A DNA stretch of 64,000 nucleotides from Planctomycetota bacterium (GCA_021776735.1 JAJFFH010000061.1:1-64000), one strand, 5' to 3'; positions 53,352-61,530 are shown, counted from the first letter of the stretch. Program-made: numbers and translations. Notes: generated by a model not told the origin, from the letters alone.

Positions 53352-54245
53352 CTAGATAGCGTCGGCAGTTCGGAGGGCGGCAAGGACCGTGTCTTCGTGC
53401 TCTGGCGCGAGCGGAACGAGCGGGAGGCGCAATTCGTTGGTGATCCGGCCCATGTGGGCGAGGGCGAACTTCGCGGGGATGGGATTGCTCTCCACGAACT
53501 CGGCGACAAAGAGCGGGGCGAGCTGCTCACGCGTCGCGCCAGCGGTCCCATCGGCGTGCTCGGCGCACAGGCGCGCCATTCCGGCGGGGACCATGTTGGC
53601 GGCGACGGAAATCACGCCCTTCCCCCCGACATCCATGATCGCGGGGGTCAGCGCGTCGTCGCCGGAGAGAATCGTAAGCGGGGTTTCCGCAACGAGCCGC
53701 GCGGCGCGCTCGACGTCGTGGGTGGCGTCCTTGAGCGCAACCACGCCGGGCAGCTTCGCCAGCCGGTGAATCGTCGGCTCCGCGATCGTGACCCCGGTCC
53801 GCCCCGGCACGTCATAGAGAATGACGGGACAGCCGCCGCCCGCCCGCACCGCAACCTCGAAGTGGCGAAACAGCCCTTCCTGGGTCGGCTTGTTGTAGTA
53901 CGGCGTCACGACGAGCAGGCCGTCTATGCCCCAGCCCGCCGCGGCGCGCGTGAGCTGCTCCGTGGACCACGTCGCGTTGGTGCCGGTGCCGGCGATGACC
54001 GGAATCTTGCCGCCGCAAACCTCGACCGCACGGCGCGTGAGCTGCTCTTTTTCCTCGAAGTGCAGCGTCGCCGCCTCGCCCGTGGTGCCGCAGACAACGA
54101 TGCCGCTGGTGCCGGACTCAAGGTGCCACTCAAGCAGTCCGGTAAACGCGTCGAGATCGAGCGCCCCGTCCCGAAACGGCGACACGATCGCGACCAGGGA
54201 ACCCGAAAACTCCGCCGGGGAACCCGAAAACTCAGCCGTCGCCAC
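53352..54245 (-). CDS. dapA: 4-hydroxy-tetrahydrodipicolinate synthase
   Basis: 297 residues from the GTG at 54245, which overlaps the pdxJ stop. The TIM-barrel aldolase has GTTGEAATL with T55/T56, YYNK and Y144 in YDVPGRTG, and the Schiff-base lysine K172 (VALKDAT). It condenses pyruvate with aspartate semialdehyde in the lysine and diaminopimelate pathway. An oddity is a tandem duplication of AEFSGS at residues 4-16 (18-bp repeat near 54205-54240) ahead of the usual SLVAIVSPF start, so the real start might be inside it. Confidence 0.92.
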   Translation of the reverse strand: MATAEFSGSPAEFSGSLVAIVSPFRDGALDLDAFTGLLEWHLESGTSGIVVCGTTGEAATLHFEEKEQLTRRAVEVCGGKIPVIAGTGTNATWSTEQLTRAAAGWGIDGLLVVTPYYNKPTQEGLFRHFEVAVRAGGGCPVILYDVPGRTGVTIAEPTIHRLAKLPGVVALKDATHDVERAARLVAETPLTILSGDDALTPAIMDVGGKGVISVAANMVPAGMARLCAEHADGTAGATREQLAPLFVAEFVESNPIPAKFALAHMGRITNELRLPLVPLAPEHEDTVLAALRTADAI

Positions 54246-54957
54246 GAATGGCCTCCCGCATCTCGCGTACCGCGCCTTCGATGCCAAGCGACAGCGCGCG
54301 CGCCACAACGGCGTGCCCGATGCTCAGCTCCTCGATCTGCGGAATCGCCGCGACCGCCCCGACGTTGTCCACGCGCAGGCCGTGCCCGGCGTTGACCCGC
54401 AGTCCGCGACGCTCCGCGAAAGCGGCGCCCACACGCAGCCGTTGCAGTTCATCCACCGTCGCCTCCTCGGATTCCGCGTCCGAGTAGGGACCGGTGTGCA
54501 ACTCGACAAACTGCGCGCCGACCGCCGCCGCCGCCTCGAGCTGCGCCTCGACGGGATCGACAAACAGACTGACCGAAATCCCGTCCTCCCGAAGCTGCGC
54601 CACAACGCCGGCCACGCGATCACGCTCCCCGACCACGTCGAGTCCGGTCTCGGTGGTCACCTCCTCGCGCCGCTCGGGCACGAGCATGGCCAAGTCCGGC
54701 CGAAGCTCCCGCGCCAGCGAAACGATGTCGTCCGCCATCGCGAACTCAAACCCGAAGTACGGACACAGCGAACGCAAGAGCCGCACGTCCCGCTCGACGA
54801 CATGCCGCCGATCCTCCCGCAAATGCGCCACAATCCCATCCGCCCCGGCATTCAGCGCCAACACGGCAAGATGCGCCGGATCCGGATAGACCGTCCCCCG
54901 CGCATTCCGCACGGTCGCGACATGATCGATGTTGACACAAAGCCGAACGCGTTCCAC
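54232..54957 (-). CDS. pdxJ: Pyridoxine 5'-phosphate synthase
   Basis: 241 residues from the GTG at 54957 (VERVRLCVNIDHVATVRNAR). NIDHVATxRxARG near the start is diagnostic of PdxJ, and the rest of the TIM barrel follows (GIVAHLREDRRHVVERDVRL, VELHTGPYSDA, VNAGHGLRVDNVGAVAAI). It makes pyridoxine phosphate from 3-amino-2-oxopropyl phosphate and deoxyxylulose phosphate. Its end overlaps dapA, and dapA's reaction is PLP-independent, so the pairing is probably only a housekeeping operon. Confidence 0.95.
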   Translation of the reverse strand: MERVRLCVNIDHVATVRNARGTVYPDPAHLAVLALNAGADGIVAHLREDRRHVVERDVRLLRSLCPYFGFEFAMADDIVSLARELRPDLAMLVPERREEVTTETGLDVVGERDRVAGVVAQLREDGISVSLFVDPVEAQLEAAAAVGAQFVELHTGPYSDAESEEATVDELQRLRVGAAFAERRGLRVNAGHGLRVDNVGAVAAIPQIEELSIGHAVVARALSLGIEGAVREMREAIRGDG

Positions 54958-55038
54958 GCCCCCTATTCTGCCACGACGCAGCGCCGGTTTCAGGGAGCAC
55001 CCCGAACCGCCCAAAGGACCAGCCCCGCGAGGCAGCAT

Positions 55039-55050
55039 ACGGACGGCGAT
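55039..55050 (+). repeat. Dispersed motif upstream of pdxJ
   Basis: A perfect core lies about 80 bp upstream of the pdxJ start in the AGCATACGGACGGCGAT form, just outside the 275-bp direct repeat. Confidence 0.85.
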
Positions 55051-55059
55051 ACGCGTGGG

Positions 55060-55335
55060 CCGGGAACTGGTTTTCAGCCACAGAGGACTCCGAGATCACA
55101 GAGGGACTCGCCGAGTGCCATCCACCAAGCGCGGACTGCCGAAGTTGATGACCAGGCCACGCTTCGATCTCCCATCTCTGTGATCTCTGTGGCACTTCTC
55201 CTCGTCCGCCCTGCCAGCACTGGGAATCGCCGGAGGGTTCCCACGTGGCGGGCATCAATGCCATCGCCGTCCGTAGGCTTCCCTCCGACCTCGCGCCATG
55301 ATGCCTCGCAATGCGGATCATTGCCGGGACTTGGC
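55060..55335. repeat. Direct duplication, copy A (with 5' remnant of rsmD)
   Basis: 276 bp nearly identical to 56713-56987. It includes a palindromic CACAGAG/CTCTGTG block (55077-55193), a dispersed motif (55263-55274) and, at its right end (55312-55335), ATGCGGATCATTGCCGGG. That is the first codons of rsmD, after which similarity stops. The remnant shows that the sequence moved from the rsmD end to here. Confidence 0.85.
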
Positions 55336-55422
55336 TGCGAATGCGGCTCACGCGGGCGCAGTCCAGATCGTGACATTTGCCCGGTCGAGGCAGGGCCCTG
55401 CGGGGTACAATAGCGTGGCGCC

Positions 55423-55608
55423 ATGACTCTCCTGATTCCCACGCAACTCGTGCCTGTCAAGGTGGATTCGAGCGGAGTTGCGAGAGTCGCCGGAACTCGT
55501 GTGACCTTGGACACGATCGTCTTGGCGTTCGATGCCGGCGCCACGGCTGAGGAACTCGCTCAGCAGTATCCGTCTCTGGCGCTTGGCGGATGTGTACTCG
55601 GGATCTAG
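55423..55608 (+). pseudogene. DUF433 gene, frameshifted after about 50 codons
   Basis: MTLLIPTQLVPVKVDSSGVA then RVAGTRVTLDTIVLAFDAGA then TAEELAQQYPSLAL is the DUF433 start. An extra C at about 55580 relative to 56401-56626 (GCGCTTGGCGG against GCGTTGGCGG) shifts the frame to a premature TAG. The 200 bp that follow hold no clear gene and may be remains of its toxin partner. Confidence 0.65.
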
Positions 55609-55804
55609 TCGGCGTCTCCTCTCCGGATTACCGCCCCCTACTGGCAACGGTGCCGGCACGAGTGTTCCTTGGCCGCGAATCAGGCGGAACTCATCGAAGA
55701 AGTGTCACCACGAGTCTCTGCCGAGGATGCCCCGGCATTCCCGTGGACAACCAAAATCACCGAGCTATGCATGGCGGGCGACAGGGGAGGCTCGGTGACG
55801 CCAC

Positions 55805-56044
55805 ATGAGCCCGACGGTGTTCCGGGCGAAGGGGTTTCGCTTCTACTTTTTTTCACGCGAAGAGTCGCGGATGCATGTGCATGCGCAGTCGTCGGACGGC
55901 GAGGCGAAGTTCTGGTTGGAGCCTCGAATCGAACTCGCGGTTAGCCATCGGCTGAAGCAGAAAGACCTTGGTACCATCGAGGCCTTGGTTCGAGAGCATG
56001 AAGATGAGATCCGGACAGCCTGGAACAAGCACTTCGGCGGCTGA
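55805..56044 (+). CDS. DUF4160 family protein
   Basis: 79 residues: MSPTVFRAKGFRFYFFSREE, MHVHAQSSDGEAKFWLEPRI and ALVREHEDEIRTAWNKHFGG match DUF4160, a small family generally found directly before a DUF2442 gene and considered a toxin-antitoxin-like pair. It overlaps the DUF2442 gene by about 40 bp, as is usual. Confidence 0.8.
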   Translation: MSPTVFRAKGFRFYFFSREESRMHVHAQSSDGEAKFWLEPRIELAVSHRLKQKDLGTIEALVREHEDEIRTAWNKHFGG

Positions 56045-56288
56045 GGTCGTCGGTATTACTCCGAATGGAATCTGGATGCTGATCGACGAGGCGGAGCACT
56101 TCCTGCCTTTCGAACAGTTCCCGTGGTTCGAGGACGCTCCCGTGCGGGCGGTCCTGCACGTCGAACGACCACGGCCCAACCATCTGTACTGGCCCGCGAT
56201 GGACGTAGACCTTCACGTGGAATCGATCACCCATCCGGAGAAATACCCGCTGGTCTCCGGGAGCCGCGAAGCCACCGATCGCCCGTAA
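56004..56288 (+). CDS. DUF2442 family protein
   Basis: 94 residues from the ATG at 56004 (alternative at 55998). The pattern VVGITPNGIWMLIDEAEHFL then PFEQFPWFEDAPVRAVLHVE then VESITHPEKYPLV is that of DUF2442, the usual partner of DUF4160. The start lies within the DUF4160 gene. No promoter of its own is visible. Confidence 0.8.
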   Translation: MRSGQPGTSTSAAEVVGITPNGIWMLIDEAEHFLPFEQFPWFEDAPVRAVLHVERPRPNHLYWPAMDVDLHVESITHPEKYPLVSGSREATDRP

Positions 56289-56400
56289 CGGCCGGATCGG
56301 GGGCCGGCGAGTGTCCGCGCCGGAGCGTCGTCCGCCCCTCTAGCAATGGAATCGCCGGACGTGATCTGCACCGCCCGTAGGGGCGGGTCCTCTGTGTCAA

Positions 56401-56626
56401 TATGCCTGAGGAACTCGCCCAGCAGTATCCGTCTCTGGCGTTGGCGGATGTGTACTCGGTCATTGCGTACTACCTGCGTCGCCAAGACGACGTCCACAAG
56501 TACCACAATGCCCGAAAGACAACCGCGGAAACCACGCGCCGAGAGAACGAGACACGCGCCGATCCTCGGGGAATCCGAAAACGTCTACTGAAGCGGCCAG
56601 GGCGGCCGGGGTGGCCAGGGCACTAG
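56401..56626 (+). pseudogene. DUF433 gene, C-terminal half only
   Basis: EELAQQYPSLALADVYSVIA then YYLRRQDDVHKYHNARKTT is the end of a DUF433 protein. Similarity to the copy at 55423 starts abruptly at CTGAGGAACTCGC, and nothing upstream resembles the missing N-terminal half. Together with 55423-55608 it suggests unequal recombination between two DUF433 copies around the DUF4160/DUF2442 pair. Confidence 0.7.
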
Positions 56627-56712
56627 GGGCAGGCCCCATGCTGCGCCTTGCCGATCAGTGGCGGCCTGAAGGACCGTCCGCTGCATCGGCCATCGGCTTG
56701 CTGCGGCCGCAT

Positions 56713-56987
56713 CCGGGAAATGGTTTTCAGCCACAGAGGACTCAGAGATCACAGAGGGACTCGCCGAGTGCCATCCACCAAGCACGGACTGCCGAAGTTG
56801 ATGACCAGGCCACGCTTCGATCTCCCTTCTCTGTGACCTCTGTGGCACTTCTCCTCGTCCGCCCTGCCAGCACTGGGAATCGCCGGGGGTGCCCAAGGTG
56901 ACGGCAGCACTTACATCGCCGTCCGTGTGCTTCCTTCCGACCTCGCGCCATAATGCCCGCGCATGCGGATCATTGCCGGGACTTGGC
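56713..56987. repeat. Direct duplication, copy B (natural rsmD upstream region)
   Basis: Matches 55060-55335 with few differences. It contains a CACAGAG/CTCTGTG palindrome and a dispersed motif (core 56915-56926), and ends inside the rsmD coding start. The continuous rsmD reading frame makes this the parental copy. Confidence 0.85.
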
Positions 56988-57538
56988 GGGGGCGGCGGAT
57001 TGAGGTGCCGCCGGGGATTCGGCCCATGCAGGATCGCGAGCGAGAGCGGCTGTTTTCGATCCTGGGGCCGCGAATCGAGGGGGCGCGGGTGCTGGATCTG
57101 TTCGCCGGGTCCGGGGCGATCGGCCTCGAGGCGCTTTCGCGCGGGGCGGCACAGGTGTGGCAGGTCGAGAACGGGCGCCGCGTCCTGCCAATATTGAGGC
57201 GCAACCTTTCCGCCGTGGGGGCCGCGGAACTCGCGCAACTCATCGAGCTTTCGGCTTACGCGATGCCGCATGCGCCCGAGCCGGCACCGGGGACCGTGAA
57301 CATCGCCGTTGCCGCACCGCCGTTTCCGGATCTCCTGGAGACGCGCCGGTGCCACCGGCTGCACACGTTGTTCCGGCACGTTGTCGAGACGCTTCTGGCG
57401 CCGGACGGAGTCTTCGTGCTGGAGCACCCGGCGGCGCTGGAAGCCGGAGAGGCTGCGGGGCTTGCAGGCGGGCGCGACACGCGCCAGACCGGCCAGTCCG
57501 CGATTTCGTTTTGGGACGCGCCGACCGGCGACGGCTAG
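56963..57538 (+). CDS. rsmD: RsmD-like 16S rRNA (guanine966-N2)-methyltransferase, divergent
   Basis: 191 residues. MRIIAGTWRGRRIEVPPGIR is the typical RsmD start and VLDLFAGSGAIGLEALSRGA is the SAM-binding loop (44-62). The N/DPPY-type catalytic motif is altered: NIAVAAPPFPDL (113-124) has Ala where Asp or Asn is expected. RPMQDRERERLFSIL also departs from the usual RPTxDRVREALFNIL. The enzyme normally methylates G966 of 16S rRNA in the assembled 30S subunit. With the changed motif activity is doubtful. The promoter region has been duplicated upstream. Confidence 0.8.
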   Translation: MRIIAGTWRGRRIEVPPGIRPMQDRERERLFSILGPRIEGARVLDLFAGSGAIGLEALSRGAAQVWQVENGRRVLPILRRNLSAVGAAELAQLIELSAYAMPHAPEPAPGTVNIAVAAPPFPDLLETRRCHRLHTLFRHVVETLLAPDGVFVLEHPAALEAGEAAGLAGGRDTRQTGQSAISFWDAPTGDG

Positions 57539-57554
57539 CGGCTAGCGCTGCCTG

Positions 57555-59084
57555 CTACTCCAGACCCAGGCATCCCATGAGTTGGCCGAGGCCGGACTCC
57601 GGATTGTCGGGCTCGAACTTCACGGCGGACTTCGAGCGCAACGTCAGCGGTAACTCGTGGTGGTGGAATCCTGAGATGAACGGGACCAGCACGGCGCGTG
57701 CGTGCTTTCGACCGCCCATGATCTCGTTGAAGAACGACTCCCACTCGTACTGGACCCAGTTCTTGGTCACGTGCCGCGGGTCTGTGGCCACGACGATCAT
57801 CTTCGCCGCCGACTCTATCGCCTGGTTGATAGCGGGAATGAAACTCGGATCCCTGAGCTCCTCGGAGAAAAACACTCCGCGCTCCCGACTGTCGGCCTTC
57901 CGGATCCGGTCGTAGACGTGGCGGGCCCACTTCCGGTCTTCGCTGGCGAAGCTCACGAAGTACTCGGGGCTGTTCGGGGAGACCGGTCGGACCGGGTACT
58001 CGTGCTCGTAGTAGTCCAGATGACGGCGCACGACGCGCTCCGTCACGGGGCACAGACCGAGGAAACGGGGGTCGTCGGCACATGTGCGCGCCTCTTCTTC
58101 GGTGCGGATCCCCCGCTCGACCAGGTTGGGCAAAAAACTCCGGTCGCCGCGGATGATCTCGTCGATGTCGGGATAGTCGTCTCGACGGAGGCCGTTCCAA
58201 AAGACGATCTTCGGCCGGAATGCGACCGAGTCGTCCGCAAGCGCCTGCCGCACGTCCGCAATCGGAAACAGGCCGACCGGACGATTGAGGAGTTGCCCGG
58301 AGACGATCTCGCCGTCGCAGATTGCCGCGCCCGGCGGCAGTTTCAGCGTGGCGACGCGATCGATCTCGATGCTGAGGTCGAGCGCGTTGATGTTGAGCAG
58401 GATGTCGTCGCACGGCGCACCGCCGTTGACCGTGATCGAGTCGGGCGCCGGCATCCAGATCAGCGGAAGAAACGATGTCTCGAACTCGTTCAGGTCGCAG
58501 CCAGGGAAGAAATCCATCCAGAACTTGCGGGCGGCGATGAACTCGGCCCGGTCGAACGGCTCGGCGTCGTCCCACTGGAAGACGAAGCGGCGCCTGCCGT
58601 GAAAATCGAACACCATGAGTTCCTCGCGGAGCTCGCGCTCGATGATGGGGTCGGGATCAACCAGCTCATCCCGGGAATCCGACCCTCCGTTGGCGATGTT
58701 CCAGCCGACCGGAAACACGTCCCGGTAAAAAAAGCAGTAGTAGTCGTCTCCGTCGAGGTTGACGATCGGCAGCGTTCCGCCGTTGGCGTACCGAAACGGG
58801 AAGTCGTCGTAGTGCTCGGCGTGCTGGTACGGCTTCATCGCGCCGCCAAGCAGCATCGCGTCCAGCTTTTCTTGGCAGTCGCGCCGGGCCGCCTCGTCGA
58901 TCGTGTGGGCCAAGGTGGACTTGGAACGGCGGTGGCGGATCGCCGGGGTCTCGCCGTCGAACCGGACCGAGAGGAACGTACGAAGCCCGTTCCTGGTCAG
59001 CCGAAAGTCGTCGAGCAGCACCTGGAGCAGGTGGTTCTCGGCCTGATCAAGCGGCTCGACCCACTCGGCGGACCTCCATGTCAT
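57555..59084 (-). CDS. NUDIX-like and TIR domain fusion protein, candidate NAD-acting effector
   Basis: 509 residues from the ATG at 59084. Residues 100-270 look NUDIX-like: GTLPIVNLDGDDYYCFFYRD, PVGWNIANGGSDSRDE, then ERELREEL (149-156), a NUDIX box with G134, E140 and R150-E151-L152-x-E154-E155 but two extra residues between E140 and R150. Residues 374-475 are a TIR domain (EYFVSFASEDRKWARHVYDR, GVFFSEELRDPSF, NWVQYEWESFF) with candidate catalytic Glu at 449. TIR domains in bacteria often cleave NAD or make cyclic ADP-ribose variants in antiphage systems, and NUDIX enzymes act on NAD-type nucleotides. A stand-alone defence gene is therefore plausible (inference). The neighbours are not defence genes. 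Confidence 0.75.
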   Translation of the reverse strand: MTWRSAEWVEPLDQAENHLLQVLLDDFRLTRNGLRTFLSVRFDGETPAIRHRRSKSTLAHTIDEAARRDCQEKLDAMLLGGAMKPYQHAEHYDDFPFRYANGGTLPIVNLDGDDYYCFFYRDVFPVGWNIANGGSDSRDELVDPDPIIERELREELMVFDFHGRRRFVFQWDDAEPFDRAEFIAARKFWMDFFPGCDLNEFETSFLPLIWMPAPDSITVNGGAPCDDILLNINALDLSIEIDRVATLKLPPGAAICDGEIVSGQLLNRPVGLFPIADVRQALADDSVAFRPKIVFWNGLRRDDYPDIDEIIRGDRSFLPNLVERGIRTEEEARTCADDPRFLGLCPVTERVVRRHLDYYEHEYPVRPVSPNSPEYFVSFASEDRKWARHVYDRIRKADSRERGVFFSEELRDPSFIPAINQAIESAAKMIVVATDPRHVTKNWVQYEWESFFNEIMGGRKHARAVLVPFISGFHHHELPLTLRSKSAVKFEPDNPESGLGQLMGCLGLE

Positions 59085-59278
59085 GGTCCAGAGGCTAACA
59101 AACAAAAGACTGGCGGTGCGGTCGGAGGATCTGCCCCGCCCCCCCCAAACCCCCTCCACCCCCTTTTCAGGCCCGTCATGGACCGCTTCGAGACGTTTTT
59201 TCTCAAGTCACCTTCCCGAGCCCGTCGATAGAGCGGCTGATCCTTAGGCGGGTCCGGTCCTGCCCCAGGACGTGACGA

Positions 59279-59494
59279 ATGTTCTACGCCAATAACCGCG
59301 ACGTTCCCGTGAGGTATCGCAACCTCGCAGAGATCGTGGACATGTTGTCCGACGTGGGTGGCGTACGTGAGGACCTGGTGGACGACATTCGCACGCGTCT
59401 GGAGAGAGGCGAGTACCTCACTGAGGACAAGCTCAACGATGCCATTCATCGCCTTTTGTGCGAAATCATGGCTGATGAGGAGAGGGTTTCATGA
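59279..59494 (+). CDS. FlgM-like small protein
   Basis: 71 residues. VPVRYRNLAEIVDMLSDVGG, then REDLVDDIRTRLERGEYLTE and DKLNDAIHRLLCEIM resemble the FlgM anti-sigma-28 pattern (VxxIRxRIExGxY, then helical end). No flagellar gene is in the window. FlgM-like proteins in Planctomycetota can pair with other sigma factors. It overlaps the next gene by 4 bp (ATGA), so it is translated together with a secreted acidic protein. Confidence 0.6.
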   Translation: MFYANNRDVPVRYRNLAEIVDMLSDVGGVREDLVDDIRTRLERGEYLTEDKLNDAIHRLLCEIMADEERVS

Positions 59495-61455
59495 AGTTCG
59501 ACAAGGTTCGGTTTGCTCTGCTCGCCCTTGTCGCGGCTGCCCTCGCGATTCCCTCGGTGGCGATCGCGGACGGCTGGTTTAGCGACATGGACGACACCAA
59601 GGAGGTCGCACTGGGCGACGTTCTTCGGTCACCTCGCTCGTACGTCGACGTCGACCTCAAAATCAAGGTCTACTTCGGCTCGACCGGCGAAAGCTACAAC
59701 CCCTACTTCACGCGGTTTTCCGAGGAGCTCTATGCGAACTTCTCGGCGTGGCCGCATGACGCGCGTCTGTATGACAAGCGCGACTGGCAGCGTTCGTACC
59801 CGCTCTTCTTCATGAGCCGGGTCAGCAAGCGCTGGAAGAATCTGCAGGCGATCAAGCGCCTCACGATGGTCGAGCTGCGCTGCTCCGTCCGCGAGGTCTT
59901 TCGCGGGCAGGCGTGGATCGAGATCGACGACTTCGCCGTGCTGAGCGAAGAGGGGCTGAGCAAGGACGCCGTTCGCAGTGTCATCGCGGGCGACGCCTAC
60001 TACCACGCCGGCCGTTACGACGAAGCCGCCACGCACTACGGCAAGGCGACCTCGTCGAAGGTTGCGAGCAGTGTTCGTGCAGACATCCACCGCCGCCTCG
60101 CGGACGCGCGCTTTCGGGCGGGCGACTTCAGCGGCGCGCATGCCGAGTACAAAAAGGCGCTCCAGGCTGCGCCGGACAGCAAGGTCCTTCGGCAGAACGC
60201 GGCGATCGCCGCGGCGAAGGCCGGCAACGCCGAGGCCGAGGGCGACCTGGCTCCGAGCAGCAAGGCCGTGAGCGAGAACGGTGTCGACGACATCATTCGG
60301 CTCATGGAAGACCCGACCGAGGTCGAAGCCGAGGCCGCCAAGTGGCACCTCGAGCTCGCCAAGCGAGGCGAGTTGGTGCGCGCCGAGCGTGCCGCCCGTG
60401 AGGCTGCCGAAGCCGATGCCGCCGCTGCTGCTGCTGCCGTGAACGGCGAGAGCGAAGCCAGCGAAGACGCATCCGAGGACTCTGCCGAGGCCTCCGCCGA
60501 CGAGTCGGCCGAAGACGGCGACGGCACTGAGAACGCCGCGACGCCCGAGGGCGACGAGAGCAAGAACGGGAATGAGGGAGACGCCGAGGCCACGGACGGG
60601 AACTCGTCCGACGGTTGCGGCGAAGAGGCGGCCGCCGGGGAAAACGCGGCCGAGGGCGAGAAGACCCAGGACGGTTCCGACGACGCGAGCACCGACGACG
60701 GCGACGACAGCGATGTCGAAGAGGTCGAAGGCTGCGGCGACGGCTCAAGTGACGACGACGACGACGTGGTCGCCGACGAGGAATCGCTCGACGATGGTTG
60801 CGCCAGCGACGAAAGTGCTGACGACGCAGCGGACGACACCGACGGTTGCGCCAGCGACGAAAGTGCTGACGACGCCGCGGACGACACCGACGGTTGCGCC
60901 AGCGACGAGAGTGCTGACGACGCAGCGGACGACACCGACGGTTGCGCCAGCGACGATAGTGCTGACGACGCAGCGGACGACTCCGACGGTTGCGCCAGCG
61001 ACGAGAGTGCTGACGACGCAGCGGACGACTCCGACGGTTGCGCCAGCGACGAGAGCGCCGACGACGTGGACGACGTCATCGAGGTAACGGACGACAACGA
61101 TTCCGGCAACGCCGCGGACTCAAGTGAGGACGACGCCTCTGAGGACGCGTCCGACACGGACGGCGCCGAGAAGGTCGAGGCCGCGGGCGACGACAGCGAA
61201 GAGGTCAACGCCGACGCGAGCAACACTGACGCGACCGATGCTTCCGCCAAGGCTGCGGATGCGGCAAATGCGGCCAAGGACGCCGCTGCCAAGAAGGCGC
61301 TGGACGAGGCGACCGCCAAGGAGGCCAAGGAGGCCACGAAGGTCGCCACCGCCATGAAGCGTATCCCGCGACTGCCGTTCTTCGGCTGCGAAGAGGTCTC
61401 GCTCGAGGAGCTCCGCTCCATCGTCGAGGAGATCGTCCGCAACCCGGAGCGCTAG
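59491..61455 (+). CDS. Secreted TPR protein with acidic tandem repeats
   Basis: 654 residues with a strong Shine-Dalgarno (GAGGAGAGG) and signal peptide MKFDKVRFALLALVAAALAI. Residues 30-150 are a folded beta domain (VALGDVLRSPRSYVDVDLKI). Residues 160-240 hold two TPR motifs (AYYHAGRYDEAATHYGKATS, RFRAGDFSGAHAEYKKALQA). Residues 300-590 are extremely acidic and Ala/Ser-rich, including six 16-residue repeats DGCASDESADDAADDT (60793-61068), each with one Cys. The C-terminus ends in a folded tail with a Cys (FFGCEEVSLEELRSIVEEIV). It may bind cations or form disulfide-linked assemblies. It ends with a strong terminator at 61497. Confidence 0.75.
   Translation: MKFDKVRFALLALVAAALAIPSVAIADGWFSDMDDTKEVALGDVLRSPRSYVDVDLKIKVYFGSTGESYNPYFTRFSEELYANFSAWPHDARLYDKRDWQRSYPLFFMSRVSKRWKNLQAIKRLTMVELRCSVREVFRGQAWIEIDDFAVLSEEGLSKDAVRSVIAGDAYYHAGRYDEAATHYGKATSSKVASSVRADIHRRLADARFRAGDFSGAHAEYKKALQAAPDSKVLRQNAAIAAAKAGNAEAEGDLAPSSKAVSENGVDDIIRLMEDPTEVEAEAAKWHLELAKRGELVRAERAAREAAEADAAAAAAAVNGESEASEDASEDSAEASADESAEDGDGTENAATPEGDESKNGNEGDAEATDGNSSDGCGEEAAAGENAAEGEKTQDGSDDASTDDGDDSDVEEVEGCGDGSSDDDDDVVADEESLDDGCASDESADDAADDTDGCASDESADDAADDTDGCASDESADDAADDTDGCASDDSADDAADDSDGCASDESADDAADDSDGCASDESADDVDDVIEVTDDNDSGNAADSSEDDASEDASDTDGAEKVEAAGDDSEEVNADASNTDATDASAKAADAANAAKDAAAKKALDEATAKEAKEATKVATAMKRIPRLPFFGCEEVSLEELRSIVEEIVRNPER
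60793..61068 (+). repeat. 48-bp tandem repeat, about 5.7 units
   Basis: Units start at 60793, 60841, 60889, 60937, 60985 and 61033 and encode DGCASDESADDAADDT with small changes (E to D, T to S). All keep the reading frame. Confidence 0.95.
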
Positions 61456-61496
61456 GCAAAGGAGCTAAGGGGCGGACACAACCCGCACCGATACAT

Positions 61497-61530
61497 AGAG
61501 GGCCGGCGCCCACACGCCGGCCCTCTTTTT
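61497..61530 (+). terminator. Rho-independent terminator
   Basis: Perfect 12-bp arms AGAGGGCCGGCG and CGCCGGCCCTCT around a 6-nt loop, followed by TTTTTCG, 42 bp after the acidic repeat gene. The clearest intrinsic terminator in the window. Confidence 0.93.

Noticed and set aside
60036..61442. Minus-strand frame of 468 codons, serine-rich
   Set aside because: It is the complement of the acidic DGCASDES repeat coding region; composition is an artefact of the 48-bp repeat.
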